Shown: piece after piece, positions 1-6,802 of the stretch
How positions within the stretch are numbered: position 1 is the first letter of the stretch
Layout of the letters: every line of letters begins with the position of its first letter
Origin: CAYGVT01 sp964353355
GTDB lineage: Archaea; Thermoplasmatota; DTKX01; GCA-020343715
Direction: 5' to 3'
Assembly: GCA_964353355.1 (NCBI GenBank)
Contig: CAYGVT010000090.1
Span: 1-10,914 of the forward strand
DNA: 10,914 bases
Notes under the pieces: generated by a model
Databases searched by the model: none
Told to the model about the DNA's origin: nothing
Seen by the model: the letters and a program-made list of their open reading frames with translations, nothing else
Program-made: the position numbers and the translations under genes

Positions 1-1
1 G

Positions 2-385
2 ATGCCCTACGGCATCCCCGCCCCTGACCTGAATGGCATGGACTGGAACGACCTCGCGGCCGCGCTCGCGACCGGGCAGAAGAGGGCGCTGCCGGACGGG
101 CGCGAGACGACGCAGGTCAAGGGCAAGTGGTACTACTCGGAACCCGGGGACTCGTCGACGTTCCTCAAGGAGCACGGCGCAAAGCCCAAGGTCGAGCCCA
201 GGAGGGCGACGGCCGCGGCCGCGCCCCCAATGGACAAGCCCGCGCTCCTCGCCAAGCTGGAGGAGCGGTTCATCCTCGGCGAGATATCGGAGAGCGCCTA
301 CAAGGAGCTGAAGCGCAAGTACGAGACGGGCGGGGCCGGGGCGAAGGGCGGCGAGTTCGAGTGGGTCGAGGAGGACAAGGTCTGA
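2..385 (+). CDS. C-terminal tail of a truncated membrane protein paralogous to the 615-6656 gene (5' end outside window)
   Basis: The frame is open from the window edge to TGA at 383-385. All 127 residues align, with only a three-residue gap in an Ala-rich linker, to the last 130 residues of the 615-6656 product; by eye about three quarters of positions are identical. The ATG at position 2 aligns with an internal leucine (L1883) of that protein, so it is probably an internal methionine and the real start lies to the left. Two parts are visible: an unrecognised domain at about residues 1-60 (PYGIP, GMDW, TLPDGRETTQVKGKWYY-like core, then a TFL-EHG end), and a SHOCT-like helical hairpin at about residues 77-107 (LLAKLEERFILGEIS, then a Lys/Arg-rich helix). 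By analogy this is the cytosolic end of a surface protein. The stop lies 229 nt before the next start, with the same orientation. The ectodomain of this copy cannot be seen. Confidence 0.8.
   Translation: MPYGIPAPDLNGMDWNDLAAALATGQKRALPDGRETTQVKGKWYYSEPGDSSTFLKEHGAKPKVEPRRATAAAAPPMDKPALLAKLEERFILGEISESAYKELKRKYETGGAGAKGGEFEWVEEDKV
95..141 (+). repeat. Direct repeat, copy 1 (conserved core of the paralogous tail)
   Basis: These 47 bases match 6354-6400 at 46 positions; the one difference is a synonymous third-position change (118 c versus 6377 g). They encode the DGRETTQVKGKWYYS core of the cytosolic tail domain. The copies are part of a longer diverged repeat spanning roughly 2-360 and 6261-6640, at a constant offset of 6259 over the N-terminal half of the tail. 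Confidence 0.85.
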
Positions 386-430
386 TGGGAGCGATGCCCG
401 GCGGCGCGGGGGCCCCAGCCAGGAGGGCAG

Positions 431-452
431 CGGACGCCAGGAAGGGCGTCCG
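431..452. other. Inverted repeat downstream of the partial gene
   Basis: CGGACGCC (431-438) and GGCGTCCG (445-452) form a perfect 8-bp stem around the loop AGGAAG. It begins 46 nt after the stop at 385. No T-run follows, so it is not a classical intrinsic terminator; it could act in 3'-end processing or mRNA stability. In G+C-rich DNA such repeats also arise by chance. Confidence 0.4.
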
Positions 453-502
453 GACCCCCGCATCACGGGCAGGGCGACGGCAGCATCGGTTCAAGTTCAT
501 GA

Positions 503-545
503 GCCCCTCCCGGCGAGCCAGGAGAGCAGAGGCGTCGGGAGGGGC
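503..545. other. Strong hairpin in the spacer upstream of the giant surface-protein gene
   Basis: GCCCCTCCCG (503-512) and CGGGAGGGGC (536-545) pair perfectly over 10 bp. The stem extends inward through one G-T wobble and two further pairs, to 503-515 with 533-545, leaving a 17-nt loop (516-532). It lies 55 nt upstream of the Shine-Dalgarno sequence at 601-606. No convincing TATA box is visible anywhere in 386-614. A transcript running from the left-hand paralogue through this spacer would therefore carry the hairpin, and it could be a processing site, an attenuator or an mRNA-stabilising element. The structure is visible; its function is inference. Confidence 0.5.
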
Positions 546-600
546 AGGCACGCCAATTCCGCGAGGACAAGGACGCACGGTCGACGAAGCACAGGACGCT

Positions 601-606
601 GGAGGT
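601..606 (+). promoter_or_regulatory. Ribosome binding site of the 615 gene
   Basis: GGAGGT matches the archaeal anti-Shine-Dalgarno target and sits 8 nt before ATG 615. This start yields a protein that opens directly with a signal peptide. Confidence 0.75.
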
Positions 607-614
607 TCGACATT

Positions 615-3600
615 ATGAGTCTAGGAAGAGCCAGGAACATAGCCGGAATCGCGATTCTCGTGACGCTGCTAATGGTGGCGCCGGCGGCGACGACGCCGCT
701 GGTCCCGTCGGCCTTGCCAGGTCCGTTGGGCGACCGCGCGCTGCCGATGGACGTGCCCGCCCCGTGGGTCGACACGTTCGACGACTCGACCAAGGTCAAC
801 AGCACCCGCGACACGGAGGTCGTCTCGGGCGAGGTCCGCGTCTCGGCGGGCATGCTCCGCGGCGTCGTGGCATCGGTGGAGATCGCATGTCCCCCCGGCC
901 ACCGTTACGACATCCTCCTCGTCGAGGCGAGCACCCCCGGTGCGAGCACGGTCAAGGTCTCCGTGCTCAACGCCACGCGGGAATCCCAGCAGGTGGGCTA
1001 CGTCAACGAGCCCGTGCCCGGTTTCGAGAGGAGGTCCGAGCGCGACGTCCCGCTCACCACCATCAGCCCTGGCGAGTTCCCACGCCTCAGGCTGCAGGCC
1101 GACCTGGAGACTGTCGGGGCGGACCGGCCCACGCTGCTCATGTGGGCCGTGCACTTCGTGCCCCTGGACGAGTGGCGCGACGACTTCTACGGGCTTGGCA
1201 AGATGACGAGCAGCGCGCGCATGAACGTCTCCGCCGGCAGGGCGGAGCTCAATCTGGCGATGAAGAACAGCTTCAGGCTCAGCTATGCCGCGTACGATGC
1301 CTATCCAGCGATAATGGCGAACCAGGTGGACCAGAACAACCAGGTCGTCTTCTACCCCAACTCGGGCCACACGGCCTACGGCGCGCCCACCAGCATCCCG
1401 GCCGACGTCACCTTCGGCTCCGCCGCGGGCGACCTGGACGTGGACGGCTACACCGACCTGGTCGTCGCCAGCTACAGGGCCGGTAGCGACTACACGCGCA
1501 ACTCCATGATACTCTGGGGCGATTCGAGCGGCAGCTGGTCGACCACGGGGGCCACCCTGCTGCAGACGGACAGCGCGAGGAAGCCCGTGCTCGGCGACGT
1601 GAACGGCGACGGACTGCTCGACGTCGTCATGCCGAGCGGCGGAGGGGGCACGGCCTGGGCCGCCATCTTCCTGAACTCGGGCACGAGGACCTGGACGGTC
1701 ACGTCCGCGGTCAACCTCCCGGGCAACAACCTCAACGGCGCCGGCGTCGGCGACCTCGACGGGGACGGCTTCGAGGACATCGTCCTGGCCGAGAACTACC
1801 CCTGGAGCGGCGGCACCTACAGCCGCGCGTACCTGGGCGGGCCCACGGGCCCCGACACAACGCCGGACCTCCACTTCAAGACCGGGACGACCCACGACGT
1901 GGACGTGAACGACTACAACAGAGACTCCTTCCCGGACGTGGCCTTCGCCGACAATGTGCAGGTCAGCGGCGACGACAGGGCGCACGTGTTCATCAGCGAC
2001 AAGGGGACCTTCGACGGCAACTCCTCCACCTACCAGCTCGACGTGCCGTTCTCGAACGAGATCATGAACGTGGACGCGGGCGACATCGACGGCGACGGAT
2101 GGCTCGACCTCGTGTTCGGCAGGCGCGGCGGCGGCGGGACCCAGCGCATGTACGTGTTCTGGGGCTCCACGAACGGCTTCAGCAACGGCGACCGCGACGA
2201 CCCGCAGATTGGGGCGAGCATGAACGACTGCATCGTCATCGACGTGGACAAGGACGGCTACTGCGACGTCATATCGGCGAGCCGCTACGCCAACCGCGTC
2301 GACATATACAAGGGCTCGTCCTCCGGCATCGACGGGACCGCGGACATCGGCCTCAACACGAACGCCCCCCTCGCCCTGGCCGTGGGCGTGGGCCGCGAGC
2401 GCATGCCCTACCTCTACGGCTCCTTCACGACGAAGGAGATCACGCGACCGCTGGAGGACAAGTGGGACGTTCTGGTCCTCGAGGGCGACTTCCCGCCCGG
2501 CACCGAGGCGCGACTGACGGTGCTCGACAACGGCAAGTCCCCGATGCTCGGGTTCACCGACCTGAAGGGGCCCGACATCGACCTCTCGGCCATCGCCATC
2601 CCCCTCATCTACGTCCGGATCGAGCTCCGGAGCCTCGACCAGGCCTCGACACCGTCCCTCGACCGGCTGCTCGTCAACTGGATGCCCAAGGGCGCCTGGC
2701 GCGAGCAGTTCTTCGGGACGGCCAAGGTCGAGCGGTTCGTGAACGCGGGCATCGGCTCGTACGAGCTGCGGCCCGACGCGCTGGACACCGACACGTCCCA
2801 GCTCCTGGTCACGAGCCTGAGGGCCGACGCGGGCTACGGCACGCACCCCGAGCTGTACCTGCCGCGCAACGGCCTCGACTACGCCTCGACGCCCCCGATG
2901 GACCTCGCGGCGGTCGGCACCTCCGCGGCATCGGTCGCGGACGTCGACGGCGACGGCTTCCAGGACGTGGCGTTCGCCGTCTACAGGACTTCGGACACGG
3001 GCTACACGTCCCAGAGCCCGCTGTTCCTGAACTCGGCGGTGGGCTGGAAGGCCGCCCCCGACCACGCCTTCCCGACGACGGGCGCATCCGACGTGGTGAT
3101 GCGCGACATCGACGGGGACGGCCACGCGGACGTGGTCTTCGCCCAGGAGCAGGACGGCATGACCTACGCGGTCAACAGCACGCTGTTCTGGGGCCATGCC
3201 GACGGCACATGGAACGCGACGCCAGACGTGCAGTTCACGACCAAGGGCGCCTCGGGCGTCGTGGCGGCGGACATCGACAGCGACGGCGACATGGACCTCG
3301 CGTTCGCCTGCTACCGTGACATGGCCTCGACCGCGACCGACAGCATGGTGTTCATGCAGGAGGCCACGGGCTTCTGCGGCACCACGCCTTCGTACCTGCT
3401 GCCCACCAGGGGCGCGCGCGCGGTCGACGCGGGAGACGTCAACCGCGACGGCCTCACAGACCTCGCGTTCGCGAACTCGTTCTCGGGGGGCTACACCGAG
3501 ATCGACAGCTACATCTACTGGGGCAAGGCGGGCGGCGGGTTCGAGACCGCGCCCGCGCTGCTGCGCACCTCGGGGGCGGAGGACGTGAAGCTCGTCAACA

Positions 3601-6600
3601 TGGACGTCGACAGCGACCTCGACGTCGCCTTCGCCAACCACAAGGACAACCGCGGGTCCTACAGCGTCGACTCGGCCGTCTACCTCAACGACGGCTCCGG
3701 CGGCTTCACCGCGACGCCGAGCCTCACGTTCCCGACCACGGGGGCGACCGCCGTGGAGTTGGGCACCTTCAACGACGGGAACGGGCGTTTCCTGGTCTTC
3801 TCCTGCCTCTACGACGGCGCGAGCTTCGACGTGGGCTCGGTCGGCTTCGCCCGGGCGGGCACATGGCCGTCCACCCCGACGTTCACCCTCCCGACGCCCG
3901 GCGCGACAGATGTCTTGTCGGTCGGCCTCATCACCCGGAGCAAGGGCGGCTACATGTCCAAGGCCATAGTCCCCGAGGACCCCGTGAACACGGGCGCGTT
4001 CCACACCCTCAGGTACACAGCGCGCCTCGGCACCGGCCAGACCGCACAGCTGAGGCTCGTCGACTCCGCGACGTGGCAGGTGCTCGCCGAGACCGCGGTC
4101 CAGGCGGGCACGCACGAGGTCGTGGTCAAGGACGCCTTCAGGGTCAAGGAGCACCCGAACGTCCGGGTGGTCGTGACGGCCTCGGGCCTCAACCTGCCCG
4201 GGGACTTCGCCATCGACGACCTCTGGCTCAACTGGACGAAGCGCGTGAAGGAGGCCCCTCGCATACTGGACATGGGAGTGAGCCCCGCGGGCGTGCTGAG
4301 GCTGGCCACCGGCGAGCTCTGGGTCAACGCGACGGACGAGTACGACCCCGCCCAGGACCTCCGCGTGGTCATCGAGCACAGGCTGAGCGGCGCGAGCACC
4401 TGGTCCACCGCCCTGTTCTCGCAGCCCGCGTTCTCGGGCGGCGCCTGGCGCACCACCGTCCGCCCGCGCGCGGACTCCCAGGTGGGCACCTACGACGTGC
4501 GGGTCGACGTCACGGACTCGGACGGAATCTCGACCGGGGCCATCGAGCATCTGGGCGCGCTGAGCGTCCTCAACAACCTCCCGACGGCGCCCGTCGTGCG
4601 CATCATGCCCGAGGCCCCCACGACGGTCAGCACCCTCCAGGTCGAGCTCGTCACCTCCGCGACGGACCTCGAGAGCGGGGCGCTCGGCTACCGGTACCAG
4701 TGGTCGCTGGACGGCGTGCCGAACGCGTCGCTCACCTCCGACACGGTCACCGCGCCCTTCACCGAGCGCGGCCAGAACTGGTCTGTGGAGGTCCGGGCCT
4801 TCGACGGGCTCGACGAGAGCGCGCCCGCGACCGCGTGGGTGGTCATCGTCAACGCACCGCCGCAGATGAAGGTCCCGCTCCCCAACCCCGAGCTGGCCGA
4901 GGACGCGGTCGACGACCAGTGGCTCGACCTCTCAAAGGCGTTCGAGGACCCGGACGGCGATGTGCTGACCTACACGGTCAACCCGACGCCCGAGAACATC
5001 CAAGTCACCATCGACCCCGCGACGGGCAAGGTGACGCTGCGCCCCGCGGCGGACTGGTTCGGCCAGGAGAGCCTGACCTTCCTCGCGTCGGACGGCAAGT
5101 ACTCCATCTCCAAGACGTGCCTGGTCACCGTCACGCCCGTCAACGACAGGCCGGGGTTCAAGACGGTCAACGGCCAGCCCATCACGACAGACCCCGTGGC
5201 GTTCACCATCAACCAGGGAGAGCCCCTCGTCATCGACGTTGTCGCGGAGGACGTGGAGGGCGACGAGCTGGTGTTCAGTGCCAACTCGACCATCATCGAG
5301 GTCGACGGGGCGACGGGCCGCATCACGTTCCAGCCCGACAACAACGAGGTCGGGACGCTACGGTTCGCGCTCACGCTCTACGACACCGTGACGCCCTCGG
5401 CGAGGGTGACGCTCAACTTCACCATCACCGTGCTGAACACGAACGACCCGATGGACGCGCCGCGCATCGTCAACCCCAGGTCGGGTGACAAGTTCAAGGT
5501 GAACGTGACGTTCTCGCTCATCGGCGTGTGCACGGACCCGGACACTCAGTACGGGCAGGGCCTCACGTTCACCTGGCGCTGGAACGGGACGAACCTCATC
5601 GGTGAGGGGACGAGCCTGACCTGGAACTTCACGGCGCCGGGGACTTACAACATCACGCTCACGGTGTCGGACGGGGAGTTCTCGAAGAACGCGTATGTGG
5701 AAATCGTCATCGAGCCCAAGGACATCCCGCCGCCCCCGCCGCCGCCCCCGCCGGGCGACGGGGACGAGGGAGGGACCAACTGGCTCATGCTCGTGGGCAT
5801 CCTCGTGGTGCTCGTCGTCGTCGGCACCGTCCTCTTCATCGTGATGGCGAGGAGGCGGGAGGAGCAGCGCGAGGAGGCCGAGATGGCGGCCGAGGAGGAG
5901 GCCGACAGGCAAGAGACGCTCAAGCGCCTGGCGATGACCGCCAGGACGACCGCGGACGCGATGGAGCTCGAGATGGGCAAGGCGACCGTCGAGGGCAAGG
6001 AGGGCGGGGTGGGGACCCACGAGCTCGAGGAGGTCACAATCGAGAGCCGGACGCCGAGCGGCGAGCGCTCGATGGTGTCCTCGACGGGCATGGAGGAGGG
6101 TATGCTCACCATGAAGCCCAAGGAGACCGAGACCGCCTCCAAGGAGACGATGGCGCTATTCAAGGAGATGGCCCGGACCGAGACCGTGGCCTCGGCCGCG
6201 GACCAGGACCAGATGCGCGTCGACAACCTCAAGCGCAAGCACCAAAACGCCATCGGGCGCCTCCCCTACGGCATCCCGGCGCAGGAGCTCAGGGGCATGG
6301 ACTGGGTCGAGCTCGCGTCCCTGCTCGCGACGGGGGAGAAGCGCACGCTGCCTGACGGGCGCGAGACGACGCAGGTGAAGGGCAAGTGGTACTACTCGGA
6401 CCCTGGCGACACCTCGACCTTCCTCACCGAGCACGGCGCCAAGCCCAAGTCCGAGCCCCGCAGGGCAGCAGCGGCGGCGGGCGCGGCCGCGCCCCCCATG
6501 GACAAGGCGGCCCTGCTCGCGAAGCTCGAGGAGCGCCTCATCCTCGGCGAGATATCGGAGGAGACCTACCGGGAGCTCAAGCGCAAGTACGAGTCGGGCG

Positions 6601-6656
6601 GCTCCGGCGCCAAGGGCGGCGGCCACGAATGGGAGGAGGCCGCGCCGCCCAGGTAG
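615..6656 (+). CDS. Giant single-pass surface protein: FG-GAP/VCBS propeller repeats, Ig/cadherin-like domains, SHOCT-like cytosolic tail
   Basis: This 2013-residue protein starts at an ATG with a good Shine-Dalgarno. Residues 1-26 form a signal peptide (short Arg-containing n-region, then a hydrophobic stretch). Three related beta-sandwich units follow or flank the rest, at about 51-185, 187-690 (split by a propeller) and 695-1207; each opens with W-x-[DE]-x-F (W51, W187, W695). Calcium-binding FG-GAP/VCBS-like DxDxDGxxD motifs begin at D273, D328, D380, D430, D490 and D543 (block 1) and at D776, D831, D886, D941 and D997 plus a degenerate one (block 2). This count fits two integrin-alpha-like beta-propellers. 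Next come two Ig-like domains (about 1210-1412), two cadherin-like domains ending in VTPVNDRP-type junctions (about 1413-1612) and a PKD/Ig-like domain (to about 1702). Then follow nine prolines (1705-1713), a membrane helix (about 1723-1745), an RRREE stop-transfer, a charged coiled coil, the unrecognised PYGIP/KGKWYY domain (1884-1943) and a SHOCT-like segment (1962-1995). The likely role is extracellular adhesion or ligand binding with a cytosolic adaptor tail. The ligand is unknown. Confidence 0.9.
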   Translation: MSLGRARNIAGIAILVTLLMVAPAATTPLVPSALPGPLGDRALPMDVPAPWVDTFDDSTKVNSTRDTEVVSGEVRVSAGMLRGVVASVEIACPPGHRYDILLVEASTPGASTVKVSVLNATRESQQVGYVNEPVPGFERRSERDVPLTTISPGEFPRLRLQADLETVGADRPTLLMWAVHFVPLDEWRDDFYGLGKMTSSARMNVSAGRAELNLAMKNSFRLSYAAYDAYPAIMANQVDQNNQVVFYPNSGHTAYGAPTSIPADVTFGSAAGDLDVDGYTDLVVASYRAGSDYTRNSMILWGDSSGSWSTTGATLLQTDSARKPVLGDVNGDGLLDVVMPSGGGGTAWAAIFLNSGTRTWTVTSAVNLPGNNLNGAGVGDLDGDGFEDIVLAENYPWSGGTYSRAYLGGPTGPDTTPDLHFKTGTTHDVDVNDYNRDSFPDVAFADNVQVSGDDRAHVFISDKGTFDGNSSTYQLDVPFSNEIMNVDAGDIDGDGWLDLVFGRRGGGGTQRMYVFWGSTNGFSNGDRDDPQIGASMNDCIVIDVDKDGYCDVISASRYANRVDIYKGSSSGIDGTADIGLNTNAPLALAVGVGRERMPYLYGSFTTKEITRPLEDKWDVLVLEGDFPPGTEARLTVLDNGKSPMLGFTDLKGPDIDLSAIAIPLIYVRIELRSLDQASTPSLDRLLVNWMPKGAWREQFFGTAKVERFVNAGIGSYELRPDALDTDTSQLLVTSLRADAGYGTHPELYLPRNGLDYASTPPMDLAAVGTSAASVADVDGDGFQDVAFAVYRTSDTGYTSQSPLFLNSAVGWKAAPDHAFPTTGASDVVMRDIDGDGHADVVFAQEQDGMTYAVNSTLFWGHADGTWNATPDVQFTTKGASGVVAADIDSDGDMDLAFACYRDMASTATDSMVFMQEATGFCGTTPSYLLPTRGARAVDAGDVNRDGLTDLAFANSFSGGYTEIDSYIYWGKAGGGFETAPALLRTSGAEDVKLVNMDVDSDLDVAFANHKDNRGSYSVDSAVYLNDGSGGFTATPSLTFPTTGATAVELGTFNDGNGRFLVFSCLYDGASFDVGSVGFARAGTWPSTPTFTLPTPGATDVLSVGLITRSKGGYMSKAIVPEDPVNTGAFHTLRYTARLGTGQTAQLRLVDSATWQVLAETAVQAGTHEVVVKDAFRVKEHPNVRVVVTASGLNLPGDFAIDDLWLNWTKRVKEAPRILDMGVSPAGVLRLATGELWVNATDEYDPAQDLRVVIEHRLSGASTWSTALFSQPAFSGGAWRTTVRPRADSQVGTYDVRVDVTDSDGISTGAIEHLGALSVLNNLPTAPVVRIMPEAPTTVSTLQVELVTSATDLESGALGYRYQWSLDGVPNASLTSDTVTAPFTERGQNWSVEVRAFDGLDESAPATAWVVIVNAPPQMKVPLPNPELAEDAVDDQWLDLSKAFEDPDGDVLTYTVNPTPENIQVTIDPATGKVTLRPAADWFGQESLTFLASDGKYSISKTCLVTVTPVNDRPGFKTVNGQPITTDPVAFTINQGEPLVIDVVAEDVEGDELVFSANSTIIEVDGATGRITFQPDNNEVGTLRFALTLYDTVTPSARVTLNFTITVLNTNDPMDAPRIVNPRSGDKFKVNVTFSLIGVCTDPDTQYGQGLTFTWRWNGTNLIGEGTSLTWNFTAPGTYNITLTVSDGEFSKNAYVEIVIEPKDIPPPPPPPPPGDGDEGGTNWLMLVGILVVLVVVGTVLFIVMARRREEQREEAEMAAEEEADRQETLKRLAMTARTTADAMELEMGKATVEGKEGGVGTHELEEVTIESRTPSGERSMVSSTGMEEGMLTMKPKETETASKETMALFKEMARTETVASAADQDQMRVDNLKRKHQNAIGRLPYGIPAQELRGMDWVELASLLATGEKRTLPDGRETTQVKGKWYYSDPGDTSTFLTEHGAKPKSEPRRAAAAAGAAAPPMDKAALLAKLEERLILGEISEETYRELKRKYESGGSGAKGGGHEWEEAAPPR
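6354..6400 (+). repeat. Direct repeat, copy 2 (conserved core of the paralogous tail)
   Basis: This is the partner of 95-141, identical at 46 of 47 positions. It lies inside the cytosolic tail coding region of the 615-6656 gene and reflects tandem gene duplication, or gene conversion, of the 3' end. Confidence 0.85.
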
Positions 6657-6658
6657 GC

Positions 6659-6678
6659 CCGCGGCGAGGGGGCCGCGG
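6659..6678. other. G+C-rich hairpin directly after the 615-6656 stop codon
   Basis: CCGCGGC (6659-6665) and GCCGCGG (6672-6678) form a perfect 7-bp stem with loop GAGGGG, starting 2 nt after the TAG at 6654-6656. There is no following T-tract, as archaeal termination would normally need, so a terminator role is only possible. It may mark or protect the mRNA 3' end. Confidence 0.4.
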
Positions 6679-6740
6679 CGGTGCGGTCGATGATGGGGCA
6701 AGCAAGGCCCTCCACCCCTGGCCAGCGCTCCCGCCAAAGT

Positions 6741-6761
6741 GCACCAATAGCGACTTATATA
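6741..6761 (+). promoter_or_regulatory. Archaeal promoter: GCACCAATA element plus TATA box for the 6803 gene
   Basis: An A+T-rich octamer CTTATATA (6754-6761) stands out in G+C-rich surroundings. It is preceded by GCACCAATA (6741-6749). Taking the usual archaeal TATA-to-start distance of about 25 bp, transcription would begin near 6783, just before the Shine-Dalgarno at 6788-6793, giving a leader of about 20 nt. The same arrangement recurs at 10545-10565. The spacer between the GCACCAATA element and the TATA box overlaps the normal TFB-recognition position, so the element could affect TFB binding or be an operator. Confidence 0.75.
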
Positions 6762-6787
6762 GTCTGGCCCATGCTATGTTCAGGAGC

Positions 6788-6793
6788 GGAGGA
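6788..6793 (+). promoter_or_regulatory. Ribosome binding site deciding the 6803 start
   Basis: GGAGGA is 9 nt upstream of ATG 6803. An in-frame ATG at 6776 lies upstream of the predicted transcription start and has no Shine-Dalgarno, so 6803 is preferred. Confidence 0.7.
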
Positions 6794-6802
6794 ACGCCGT
6801 CC

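Noticed and set aside
2..385. Independent 127-residue gene starting at ATG 2
   Set aside because: The methionine aligns with an internal leucine in the paralogous tail, and a window edge leaves no room for a promoter. A truncated larger gene is the simpler reading.
127..618. Plus-strand frame crossing the first spacer
   Set aside because: It is an out-of-frame translation of the tail region with Arg/Gly/Ala-rich shadow composition. It has no Shine-Dalgarno and no recognisable domain.
1431..3620. Repeated gac-x-x-gac-g motifs considered as a CRISPR-like or satellite DNA repeat
   Set aside because: The periodic sequence follows from FG-GAP protein motifs. Spacing is in whole codons, and similarity is at the protein level with varied third bases.
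669..4550. Very long open frame of 1293 codons on the minus strand
   Set aside because: It is the antisense shadow of the real 615-6656 gene, caused by strong G/C third-position bias. Its translation is a low-complexity mix of Val, Arg, Asp, Gly and Ala without domains, signal peptide or ribosome binding site.
6386..6802. Upstream extension of the winged-helix receptor frame overlapping the end of the preceding gene
   Set aside because: The extension translates to Arg/Gly-rich shadow sequence inside a well-supported coding region. The promoter at 6741-6761 and Shine-Dalgarno at 6788-6793 place the start at 6803. The ATG at 6776 is upstream of the expected transcription start.
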